Shown piece after piece: positions 55,257 through 63,181 of a stretch of 64,000 nucleotides of DNA. The stretch's first letter is position 1, and every line of letters begins with the position of its first letter. Where the stretch lies: NCBI RefSeq assembly GCF_030815855.1, contig NZ_JAUSXG010000001.1:2914001-2978000 (forward strand), read 5' to 3'. This DNA comes from Variovorax paradoxus. Its GTDB lineage: Bacteria > Pseudomonadota > Gammaproteobacteria > Burkholderiales > Burkholderiaceae_C. The notes under the pieces were generated by a model, which saw only the letters and a list, made by a program, of their open reading frames with translations, did no database searches and was not told the origin of the DNA. Both the position numbers and the translations under genes were made by a program.

Positions 55257-56939
55257 TCATGACGACGTCTCCTGGAAACACGCGGCGGGCAGCAGGCGCC
55301 CGCCGTTGCAGCATTGGCACAGCTCGTCGTGGCCGATCGCGATGTGGTCGAAATTGACCGAACCCTGCGCCGCGAGATGCCGGCGCAGCCGCTGCTCGAT
55401 GCCCCGGTCGTAGTCCGGCGCGACGAAGTGCGTGCCGCCCACCGGCGCCGCCGTGACGCGCCCGGCGCGCGAGACCAGTGCGCCGTCCTTGAACACATAC
55501 TCGGGCGTTGCGAACATCGCCTCGCGGTCGGCGTTCTCGCGGTACACCGCGATGTCGGCCGCGGCGCCCGCGCCCAGGTGGCCGCGGTCGCGCAACCCCA
55601 GCAGGCGCGCAGGGCCGGCGCGGGTCATGATCGCGATCTCGTAGAGCGTCAGTTCGCGCGTGATCGAGCGCAGCGCCGCCTGGTCCGCCACTTCGGGGTG
55701 CAGCTTGGCCAGTTGCTCCGCGCGAAAGCTGCGGTCCATCAACAGGCGGATCAGGTGCGGATAGCTCGTGAACGGGCCGCCGTTGGGATGGTCGGTGGTC
55801 AGCACCACGCGCCACGGATCGTCGACCAGCAGAAAGATCTCCAGCCCGATCACCCACTGGAGCGCATTCACATAGCTTTGCTCGCGGTAGCGGAACGGCA
55901 CCACGCCGCAGCCGGCTTCGCACTCGATGTCGGCGCCGATCCACTTGCGCGGATCGGCCAGGCCCGATTGCGCGTGCTGCCGCATGGTGTCGCCCGAGGC
56001 CGTGACGGTCTGGCCGAACATGATCTGGCCCACGTCGATGCTGACGTTCTTGTTCGCGTTCACTACCTCCGCCAACTGCAGCGCCGCGGAAGAGAACTTC
56101 TTCGGTCCCTCGGTGCCGTAGGCATGGAACTGGATGTGCGTGAGGTGGCCGGGCAAGCCGTCCAGTGCGGCGATGGTGTCGAGCGTCGACTGGATGTTGC
56201 CCGCCACCCCCAGGTTGCTGCCGTGGATGTGCAGCGGATGCGGCACGCCGAGTTCGCGCAGTGCGCGCGCCAGCGTGTGCACCACCTGCCGCGGCGTGAC
56301 CTGCCAGTGCACGTGGTTCTCGTCGACGTCGAGCTTGCGCTGGTTGAACTTGAAGGCCGAGATGCCGCCGGGGTTCACCACCTTCACGCCCATCGCTTTG
56401 CTGGCGTTGATGGTCCAGCCTGCATAGTCTCGGATGCGTTCGAAATCCCAGCGCTCGGCCAGCATGCGCAGAAACAGTTCGTCGTTGCCGAGCATCACGT
56501 ACGCGCCGTGGTCGAGGATGGGCGTGTCGCCCATCTCCATGTGCGTGTGGCGCGCGTTGCAGGCCATCATGGCCGGCTCGAAGGCCGCCGTGTAGCCCAT
56601 CTCGACGTAGCGGTAGCCGGTGGCCAGCGTTCCGGGCGTGCAGGTGCCGCACGACGCGAGCTCGAGCACGTTGTCGGGCAGCGCAAGGGGGTTCGCGTTG
56701 GCGCGGTGGTCTTCGGGCATGAGCATGCGCGCAAGATTGACTTTGCCGCCGCCGATGTGGGTGTGCATGTCGATGCCGCCGGCCATCACGATGCAGCCAC
56801 CGAGGTCGATCTCCTCGGTCGCGACCTCGTTCGGCGCGAGGTCCACCATGCGGCCGTCGCGCAGGTACAGGTCGCGCACCTCGTCGCAGCCGTTCGTGGG
56901 GTCGATGACGCGGCCGCCGCGCAAGCGAAGCGTGGTCAT
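55257..56939 (-). CDS. fhcA: FhcA, formylmethylofuran hydrolase subunit A
   Basis: 560-residue amidohydrolase-fold subunit that hydrolyses formylmethylofuran to formate. Metal ligands appear in GGIDMHTHIGGGKVN, NPGGISAFKFN (with the usual carboxylated Lys region), LHIHGSNLG, HIQFHAYG and LTTDHPNGGPF. The last 20 residues have a Cys pair (CQCCNGG). ATG 56939 overlaps the stop of fhcB. A six-codon mini-frame (MKAGAA) follows at its 3' end before fhcD. Confidence 0.94.
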   Translation of the reverse strand: MTTLRLRGGRVIDPTNGCDEVRDLYLRDGRMVDLAPNEVATEEIDLGGCIVMAGGIDMHTHIGGGKVNLARMLMPEDHRANANPLALPDNVLELASCGTCTPGTLATGYRYVEMGYTAAFEPAMMACNARHTHMEMGDTPILDHGAYVMLGNDELFLRMLAERWDFERIRDYAGWTINASKAMGVKVVNPGGISAFKFNQRKLDVDENHVHWQVTPRQVVHTLARALRELGVPHPLHIHGSNLGVAGNIQSTLDTIAALDGLPGHLTHIQFHAYGTEGPKKFSSAALQLAEVVNANKNVSIDVGQIMFGQTVTASGDTMRQHAQSGLADPRKWIGADIECEAGCGVVPFRYREQSYVNALQWVIGLEIFLLVDDPWRVVLTTDHPNGGPFTSYPHLIRLLMDRSFRAEQLAKLHPEVADQAALRSITRELTLYEIAIMTRAGPARLLGLRDRGHLGAGAAADIAVYRENADREAMFATPEYVFKDGALVSRAGRVTAAPVGGTHFVAPDYDRGIEQRLRRHLAAQGSVNFDHIAIGHDELCQCCNGGRLLPAACFQETSS

Positions 56940-58177
56940 TGCACGCGCCCCTGCTTCAGCGACTTGACGGACTGGGTCAGGCGCCGGAGCACATCTCCGA
57001 CATTCGGCAACCCGTCTTCGTACAGCGCGCGCAGCGGAAGCAGCACCGAGCCGTCGGTACGGAACAGATGGCCGTCGGTGCCGATGCCGGGTGTGGCCAC
57101 GGGAATGAACACCTGCTGGTGCGCACTCGCCGCCCCGTTGCGCGGCCGCAAGCCCGGATGGCCGAGGACGATGCGCGGCATGCCGGCCTGGGGCGGCGCG
57201 GGCTCGGAGCCGTAGCTCGACACCCACAGCAGCGTGTCGACCGCGCCATCGGCGAGCAGGCGCCCGGCGTCGAAACACAGCGGCTCGTGTTCCAGGCCCA
57301 GGGGTCCGGCGCGCGAACGCAGCGGCAGGCCCGAGAGCCATGCGAACACCTGGTTCACGGTGGCGGCACCGTCGCCGCCGCCCAGCGACAGCGAGGCCGC
57401 GCGCGTGCTCCGGTTGAGCGTGGCAACGATGCGCTGAATGGCCTCGATGATCAACGCGCCCTGTGCCGGCAGGCGGCCGGGCTCGTACACCAGCACCGAA
57501 TAGCGCGATGCCCGCAAGCGCATCGACAGTGCCGCCAGGCCGGCCGGCACGCGATCGTCGCCGGGCGGAATGCGGCCCGCGACGATGGCCGCGAGCAGGG
57601 CCACGGTGTCGAACAGGTCGCCGTGCATGGGCAGCATTTCGGCGTGCACGTCATCGCGTTCCCCGATGCCGCAGCGGCGGAAGAATTCCGGATAGCGTGC
57701 GGTGGGATCTGCAGTCATGCAAACGATCAGCTCGGCCCGCGTTCTCACTTCCGCCAGCGTGGTGGTGAAGCCGCCGCGGTCTTGCAGGGCGCGCAAGCCA
57801 TGCATCATCGCCTGCCCTTGCGCGGGGTCGCAAATGGCGCCGGTTTCGCAGGCCAGCGCATACAAGGCCCGGGCACCCGCGACGTCGGTGCCGAGCCCGC
57901 CGAACAAGGGTTGTCGGCTGGCCGCGAGCAGGGATGCGGCGGCGGCAAGCGCGGTGTCGAGATCGCAGTCGCGGCCGTCGACCTGCGGCTGCGCGGTGGG
58001 CGGGGAGCCGTCGAAGGCAGCCAGTGCGGTGCGCGCGCGCGGGCAGTCGCTGCCGACCAGCTTCAGCGGTGTGCCGGGCGGTCCGAGGTCGACGCCGAAG
58101 GTGTCGCACAACAGGGGACAGAACGGACAGGTCCACGGAGGATCGGCGGGCTGCGCGGCGGGGTCGAATTCGCTCAT
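56936..58177 (-). CDS. fhcB: FhcB, formyltransferase/hydrolase complex subunit B
   Basis: 413-residue relative of the molybdopterin subunit of formylmethanofuran dehydrogenase. In bacteria this complex does not carry out the redox step. Near the N-terminus it has CPFCPLLC and a later Cys in VGSDCPRA, giving C17-x2-C20-x3-C24-x20-C45, like the iron-sulfur motif of the redox family. ATG 58177 (MSEFDPAAQP) is chosen; ATG 58207 is possible. It is the first gene of the fhcBADC run. Confidence 0.9.
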   Translation of the reverse strand: MSEFDPAAQPADPPWTCPFCPLLCDTFGVDLGPPGTPLKLVGSDCPRARTALAAFDGSPPTAQPQVDGRDCDLDTALAAAASLLAASRQPLFGGLGTDVAGARALYALACETGAICDPAQGQAMMHGLRALQDRGGFTTTLAEVRTRAELIVCMTADPTARYPEFFRRCGIGERDDVHAEMLPMHGDLFDTVALLAAIVAGRIPPGDDRVPAGLAALSMRLRASRYSVLVYEPGRLPAQGALIIEAIQRIVATLNRSTRAASLSLGGGDGAATVNQVFAWLSGLPLRSRAGPLGLEHEPLCFDAGRLLADGAVDTLLWVSSYGSEPAPPQAGMPRIVLGHPGLRPRNGAASAHQQVFIPVATPGIGTDGHLFRTDGSVLLPLRALYEDGLPNVGDVLRRLTQSVKSLKQGRVQ

Positions 58178-58283
58178 GGGTGGGCAACCACGCAAGGCAT
58201 GTGCCATTCACCGATCTGGCTCGCGCGCCTCGGACGCGGGGGGAATTCGGCTGGCAGACGGCCGCATGGCACACACGTTGTGA

Positions 58284-58311
58284 GACATAGTGTTGCGGTT
58301 TTGACGGTCAA
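58284..58311 (-). promoter_or_regulatory. Possible promoter for the fhcBADC operon
   Basis: On the minus strand TTGACC (58311-58306) and TATGTC (58289-58284) are 16 bases apart, about 105 bases upstream of the fhcB start. The fit to sigma70 is moderate. It lies within the 252-base gap between fhcB and the HisA-like gene, the only sizeable gap of this operon; nothing else is seen in that gap. Confidence 0.4.
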
Positions 58312-58429
58312 TGCGTGCCGGTTGCGGCTCCCGGCAGTGCATGCAGGCTCCGCGCGGGATGGCACGGTTCGTGTGTGCGGCGGGTTGATGGCATGCCACA
58401 CCCACCCTCGCCGCACCCGATCCGCCGGA

Positions 58430-59170
58430 TCAGCGGCGCACCCGTGGCAGGTGCAGGTCGTGCAGCGCGCTGGCGACCAGCCAGGCATCGGCGCCGGCCG
58501 CGGCAGCAAGCGCCAGGTCTTCCTCGCTGCGGATTCCGCCGGCGCCAATGACCGTGGCCTTCGGTGCCAGGCGCCGCACTTCCTGCAGGGTCTCCAGGTC
58601 GGGGCCGGCGCCGGAGCCGACGCGCTCGAGCGTCATCACGATCAGCCGCTCGGGCCACAGATCCACGGCGTCCCAGCAGCCGGCGTTGTCCAGGCGACGT
58701 CCGTCGCGCCGGTCCAGCGACAGCGCGGCAGCGGGTTCAGCCACGCCGGCGGTCCCGTCCGCCGCATTTTCGAAGCAGCGTTCGAGCGCCTCGCGCGAAC
58801 GCAGGGATTCGCTGCCGAACACGAGCACGATGCGCGAGGCGAAAGGCGCCAGCTGCGTGCGCAGCGCCTCGCCCGCCGCGGCGTCCGCCAGGCCCACGTC
58901 CAGCCAGAGTTCGATTTCAGGCAAGACCTTCAGCAGATCGGTCAGCACGCCGATCTGCACCGCCCCGCCCTGCAGGGCGTCGAGGTCGGCCACATACAGC
59001 TGCCGCGCCGCGCAGTGGTCGCAGAGGATGCGCGCCACCGTGACCGGATCGCTGCTGGCGCACAGCGCCGAGACGATCGGCCGGTACGCCTTGCGGTCGC
59101 CGCGCACGGCCCTGACCACCTGCCCCTGCAGCAGGTCGACAACGGGGATCAGGTTCAATTCGGAAGTCAT
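58430..59170 (-). CDS. HisA-like TIM-barrel protein of H4MPT gene clusters
   Basis: 246-residue TIM-barrel protein related to HisA/HisF. It starts LNLIPVVDLLQGQVVRAVRG, with LYVADLDALQGG in the middle and the phosphate-binding VIGAGGIRSEEDLALAAAAG near the end. Similar proteins occur beside C1 and H4MPT genes in methylotrophs and methanogens, where the reaction is not settled. ATG 59170 is used. The gene faces away from the ATP-grasp gene only 30 bases upstream. Confidence 0.85.
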   Translation of the reverse strand: MTSELNLIPVVDLLQGQVVRAVRGDRKAYRPIVSALCASSDPVTVARILCDHCAARQLYVADLDALQGGAVQIGVLTDLLKVLPEIELWLDVGLADAAAGEALRTQLAPFASRIVLVFGSESLRSREALERCFENAADGTAGVAEPAAALSLDRRDGRRLDNAGCWDAVDLWPERLIVMTLERVGSGAGPDLETLQEVRRLAPKATVIGAGGIRSEEDLALAAAAGADAWLVASALHDLHLPRVRR

Positions 59171-59199
59171 GGGAAAGCGCCCGGAAGGTGGATGATGAA

Positions 59200-60186
59200 A
59201 TGACGACACGCGTTTTTGTTTACGAGTATCTCAGCGGCGGCGGCTGGAGCGACTATGGCGATGACGCGGCGGCCGATGAGTTGCTGCCGCTCGGAACGTC
59301 CATGCGCGACGCGATGGTGGCAGACCTGATGCGCGCTGCCGATTGTTCGGTTTCGGCGGCAACCTGCGAACAGGGGAACACCCTGCCCGCCCGGGCGATG
59401 CCGCTGCGCCCGCGGGCCAACGAATCGGCCTTCGACTTCGTGGCGCGGCAGAGCGCGCTGCACGACCTGGTCTGGCTGGTGGCCCCCGAGACGGACGGCC
59501 TCCTGGCCCGCTTCCAGCGCACGGTGGGCAATGCGCGCTGGCTGGGTTGCAGCGCCGAGGCCATCGAACTGACCGCGGGCAAGAAGGCCACGCTCGCGCA
59601 CCTGGCTTCGCATGGCGTGCAAACGCCTTTGGCCTTCGCCGATGCATCCGAGATCAAGCGCTGGGTGGTCAAGCCCGACGATGGCGCCGGCGGCGTGGCC
59701 ACGCACGTGCACACGCGCCATGCGGACGCGCTCGAAGACCAGGCCCTGCGCGCGCAAGGCGGCGCGCCCCTGACGCTCGAGCCCTGGATCGAAGGCGAAG
59801 CACTGAGCCTGTCGTTGCTGTGCTCGGCGCAGAATGCCGAAATGCTGAGCATCAATCGCCAGTGCATCTCGATCGACACGCACGGGAGACTGTCCTTCGA
59901 CGGTGTGAGCGTCGACGCCGTGGGCCAGGGCGATCCGCGCCGGCGCTCCTTGGCCGCGCTGGCCATGCAAGTGGCACGCGCCATCCCGGGCCTGCGCGGC
60001 TTCGCCGGCATCGACCTGGTCTGGCATCCGCAGCACGGGCCGGTGGTGATCGAGGTCAACCCGCGCGTCACCTGCGCCTATGTCGGGCTCTCGGCGGCGC
60101 TGGGCCGCAACCTGGCGGCCGAACTGTTGGCGGACCGGCTTCACGGCGAAGTCCGCGAGCGGGAACTTGCACGTGCCAACGCCTGA
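59200..60186 (+). CDS. ATP-grasp ligase (MfnD-like, methylofuran glutamylation candidate)
   Basis: 328-residue ATP-grasp protein. The nucleotide-binding lobes include TAGKKATLAHLASHGVQTP, WVVKPDDGAGGVATHV, LEPWIEGEALSLSLL and the metal ligands in GIDLVWHPQHGPVVIEVNPR. MfnD of methanogens ligates glutamate to tyramine during methanofuran synthesis; bacterial methylofuran is also glutamylated. The neighbours mfnF and mfnE support this role. ATG 59200 has GGAAGGTGG upstream; GTG 59188 is less likely. Confidence 0.82.
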   Translation: MTTRVFVYEYLSGGGWSDYGDDAAADELLPLGTSMRDAMVADLMRAADCSVSAATCEQGNTLPARAMPLRPRANESAFDFVARQSALHDLVWLVAPETDGLLARFQRTVGNARWLGCSAEAIELTAGKKATLAHLASHGVQTPLAFADASEIKRWVVKPDDGAGGVATHVHTRHADALEDQALRAQGGAPLTLEPWIEGEALSLSLLCSAQNAEMLSINRQCISIDTHGRLSFDGVSVDAVGQGDPRRRSLAALAMQVARAIPGLRGFAGIDLVWHPQHGPVVIEVNPRVTCAYVGLSAALGRNLAAELLADRLHGEVRERELARANA

Positions 60187-61270
60187 ACGCGCCACCATCG
60201 GGTGGGACATCGGCGGTGCACATGTCAAGGCCTGCCTGCTGCAAGGCGGCGAGGTGGCCGATGTGGCGCAGTGGGGTTGCCCGCTCTGGCAGGGCCTGGA
60301 TCACCTGGCGCGTGCATTGCAAGCCGCGCAGGCGCGCTGGCCGGCGCTCGCCGCAGCACAGCATGCCGTGACCATGACGGGCGAAATGGTCGACCTGTTC
60401 CCCGATCGCGAAGCCGGCGTGCGAGGCATTGCCGCCGCGCTGGCGGCGTCGCTTCCTGCGCCATCGGGTGCCCTGCACTTCTTTGCCGGCGATGCCGGAT
60501 GGTGCTCCGCCGAAGACGTGGCCCGGCACTGGGAACACATCGCCTCGGCCAACTGGCTTGCGACGGCTCGCCACGCCGCACTGGTGTTTCCGGAGGGCAT
60601 GCTGGTCGACATCGGCAGCACCACCACCGACCTGATCGCCTTCGGCAACGAGCGCGTGCTGACCACCAGCCGCACCGACGCCGAACGACTGGTGAGCGGC
60701 GAGCTCGCCTACCACGGCGTGGTGCGCACGCCGGTGTGTGCGCTGACGCAGCGCATCGAATGGCGCGGCCACGCTCGCCATGTGATGAACGAATTCTTCG
60801 CCACCACGGCCGACGTCTACCGGCTTTGCGGCGAACTCGACCCGGCGCACGACCTGTACCCGAGCGCCGACAACGCAGCCAAGAGCCTGCCGGCCACGCG
60901 CCAGCGGCTCGCGCGCATGGTCGGGCTGGACGAGCGCGATGCCTCCGCTGAAGAATGGCTGGAGCTGGCGCACGCCTGGCGCGCGGCCCAGGTCGAAGCC
61001 GTGGGATCGCAGTTGCGCCGCGTGCTCGGCGCGCATGGGCTCTCGCGTGAAGCGGTAATTGTGAGCGCGGGCTGCGGCGCCTTCCTGGTGCCCAGCCTGG
61101 CGGCCGTTGCCGCGGCCGAAACCGCTGGCTCCGCGCCGCGCCGCTTTGCCGCCTATGGCCGCGACGTCGCGAAGGTGGCCCGCCAAGCGGCCGCGGGCAC
61201 CGGCACCTGGGCGCAGGTATGCGCACCCAGCGTCGCGGTGGCGGCGCTGTTCGAAAGGGAGCACGACTGA
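60173..61270 (+). CDS. mfnF: MfnF-like methylofuran synthase (H4MPT-linked hydantoinase-fold protein)
   Basis: 365-residue protein of the acetate-kinase/hydantoinase fold, in the family first annotated as H4MPT-linked C1 transfer protein. In methanogens MfnF joins the furan amine to the tyramine-glutamate part of methanofuran. Blocks are GWDIGGAHVKACLLQGG, VDIGSTTTDLIAFG and VSAGCGAFLVPSLA. The start GTG 60173 overlaps the ATP-grasp gene by 14 bases. The stop overlaps the next start (TGATG). Confidence 0.88.
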   Translation: MPTPERATIGWDIGGAHVKACLLQGGEVADVAQWGCPLWQGLDHLARALQAAQARWPALAAAQHAVTMTGEMVDLFPDREAGVRGIAAALAASLPAPSGALHFFAGDAGWCSAEDVARHWEHIASANWLATARHAALVFPEGMLVDIGSTTTDLIAFGNERVLTTSRTDAERLVSGELAYHGVVRTPVCALTQRIEWRGHARHVMNEFFATTADVYRLCGELDPAHDLYPSADNAAKSLPATRQRLARMVGLDERDASAEEWLELAHAWRAAQVEAVGSQLRRVLGAHGLSREAVIVSAGCGAFLVPSLAAVAAAETAGSAPRRFAAYGRDVAKVARQAAAGTGTWAQVCAPSVAVAALFEREHD

Positions 61271-61869
61271 TGTGGGTCGTCAAGATTGGCGGCAGCCTTT
61301 GTGCCGACCCGCTGCTGCCGCAGTGGCTCGATTTGCTGACGCAGATCGGCGGCGGCCGCGTGACGGTGGTCTGCGGCGGCGGCACCTTTGCGGATGAAGT
61401 GCGGCGTGTACAGGCGCACTGGCAGTTCAACGACCTGGCCGCGCACAACATGGCGGTGCTGGCCATGGCGCAAACGGCCTACCAGCTGCATGGACTGAAT
61501 CCTGCGCTGCAGCTGGCCGCGCGCAAGACCGACATCCCCGATCTGCTGCGCCAGGGAAAGACTGCCCTCTGGGTGCCGCTCGAACTGCGGCGCGAGCAAC
61601 CCGACGAGCGCACCGGCTGGAACGCCACTTCCGACACCATTGCGCTCGATCTCGCGAAGCATCTCAATGCCGAGCAGCTGGTGCTGGTCAAGTCGTGCGT
61701 CATCGATCCGCAAATGACGCTGGCCGAACTGGGTGATACCGGCGTGGTCGACCAGCAGTTTGCCGAACAGTCTGGCGACGCGGCGTTTCCGATCACCCTG
61801 CTTCACAAGAACCAGCTGGCGATCATGCGTGCGCTGTTGCTGGGCGAAGCCACCTTCGTGCCGCGCTGA
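61270..61869 (+). CDS. mfnE: MfnE-like furan amine kinase
   Basis: 199-residue amino-acid-kinase-fold protein. It begins WVVKIGGSLCADPLLPQWL, then VTVVCGGGTFADEVRR and WNATSDTIALDLAKHL, which are the ATP and substrate loops. In methanogens MfnE phosphorylates the aminomethylfuran phosphate intermediate before the MfnF step. ATG 61270 overlaps the mfnF stop. It converges on mfnB, 32 bases away. Confidence 0.87.
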   Translation: MWVVKIGGSLCADPLLPQWLDLLTQIGGGRVTVVCGGGTFADEVRRVQAHWQFNDLAAHNMAVLAMAQTAYQLHGLNPALQLAARKTDIPDLLRQGKTALWVPLELRREQPDERTGWNATSDTIALDLAKHLNAEQLVLVKSCVIDPQMTLAELGDTGVVDQQFAEQSGDAAFPITLLHKNQLAIMRALLLGEATFVPR

Positions 61870-61901
61870 CCCGGCCTGCCCGCCGCGCACGCAGAAAATG
61901 T

Positions 61902-62603
61902 TCAAGCCGGCACGGACTCGACGACCTCGCCGTGCAGCAGCGCGGCCAGTGCCGCAAGCCGCTGCGGGCAGAGCGCCGTCTTGCGGTCTGCCACGCAAAC
62001 AGCACTGCGAAAGCCCGCGAAATCAGGTGCCAGCGACTGCAGCAGCGGAACGTGTTTTGTGCGCAGCGCACCCGCGAGGCCGGCCAGCCGATGCGAGGCG
62101 CGCACCTGAGCCAGAAAGGCGCGCAGGTCCGCGATCGGCACCGCATCGAACAGGCTGCCGGCCTGCTTGTCGGCAGTGTCCGCCATCAACGCCGGAAATT
62201 CCAGTGCGCAGGCATGTGCGACCAGCGCGGCATCGAGCCCGCGGTCGGCGATGAAGACCGGCACCACGGGCCAGCCGCAAATCGCCAGCGCGTCGAGCAC
62301 CGCGAAGGCTTCGGCGCCTCGCTCGATGCCGACCTTCACGTAGTCGACACCGCAGGCACCGACTGCTTCCACCTGCGCCAGGATGCGGTCCAACGCACGC
62401 ATCGGCAGGTCGCCGATGGTTGCGCTCACGGGAAGGCCGATGCCGTGCGCACGCAGTGCCTCCACGATGGCGCGGACCGTTGCCACCGGCAGACCGCCGA
62501 GCGCGCCCTCGCCGGGCTCCTTCAGGTCGATGAAGTCGGCCCCACCGCTTGCCGCAAGCAAGGCTTCGTCCACGCTGCGCACGCTCACCAGCATGCGCGT
62601 CAT
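61902..62603 (-). CDS. mfnB: MfnB, (5-formylfuran-3-yl)methyl phosphate synthase
   Basis: 233-residue TIM-barrel (DUF556) enzyme making the furan ring of methylofuran from two triose phosphates. Blocks are MLVSVRSVDEALLAASGGAD, FIDLKEPGEGALGG, VSATIGDLP and VDYVKVGI with the catalytic Lys, then MADTADKQAGSLFD. ATG 62603 overlaps the upstream DUF447 gene stop (ATGA). Confidence 0.9.
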   Translation of the reverse strand: MTRMLVSVRSVDEALLAASGGADFIDLKEPGEGALGGLPVATVRAIVEALRAHGIGLPVSATIGDLPMRALDRILAQVEAVGACGVDYVKVGIERGAEAFAVLDALAICGWPVVPVFIADRGLDAALVAHACALEFPALMADTADKQAGSLFDAVPIADLRAFLAQVRASHRLAGLAGALRTKHVPLLQSLAPDFAGFRSAVCVADRKTALCPQRLAALAALLHGEVVESVPA

Positions 62604-63181
62604 GATGCGCGCTCCGGTGTGCCGGCGCGATGCTGTGCGACGGCGGCACGCAGCCACTCCCAGGCTTCGTGTTCCTCGGGGCCGGCGGTCTTGTCGATCG
62701 CAATCTGCAGATAGGTCATTTCGGTTTCCACTTTCTCGGGGGGCAGCATGTGCAGGCGGCTGACCAGCACGGCGCCTTCGATCACCGCGGCCTGCGCGCG
62801 GTTGAAGCCGACGAAGGGCGCATGGGTCGCCTCGTGCACCGGCACCATTCGGAGCACCGGCCGCTGCACGTCGTCGCGCTGCTCGGCGAGTTCGAGCTCG
62901 ATGTGGCGCAATGCCGCGGCAAGCCGCACACCTTCGATGCGTTCGGCGGGCAGCGTGGGCCAAGCCTTGCGTCCGGTCACGCAGCCCGCGAACACGCGGG
63001 TGTCGCAGACGATGTTGAGCACCGCATGACCGGTGGCCACGATGTTGTCGTGCGTCGTCGAGGGCTTGAACGGCATCAGCAGAATGCCGCCATCCTGGTA
63101 GCGAATGCCCATCGGGGCCACGTGTGGCTTGCCGCCAGGGGCCACCGTGGTCACCACGGCTTCGAAGATCTGGTCGTTCAT
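62600..63181 (-). CDS. DUF447 family protein (flavin split-barrel fold)
   Basis: 193-residue protein of the DUF447 family, a flavin-reductase-like split barrel. It starts MNDQIFEAVVTTVAPGGKPH, then APMGIRYQDGGILLMPFKPS and ACVTG-like core (FAGCVTGRKAWP). Members are found almost only with H4MPT genes in methylotrophs and archaea, so a role in cofactor synthesis is likely but the reaction is unknown. ATG 63181 overlaps the stop of the DHPS-like gene; mfnB follows by ATGA. Confidence 0.85.
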   Translation of the reverse strand: MNDQIFEAVVTTVAPGGKPHVAPMGIRYQDGGILLMPFKPSTTHDNIVATGHAVLNIVCDTRVFAGCVTGRKAWPTLPAERIEGVRLAAALRHIELELAEQRDDVQRPVLRMVPVHEATHAPFVGFNRAQAAVIEGAVLVSRLHMLPPEKVETEMTYLQIAIDKTAGPEEHEAWEWLRAAVAQHRAGTPERAS

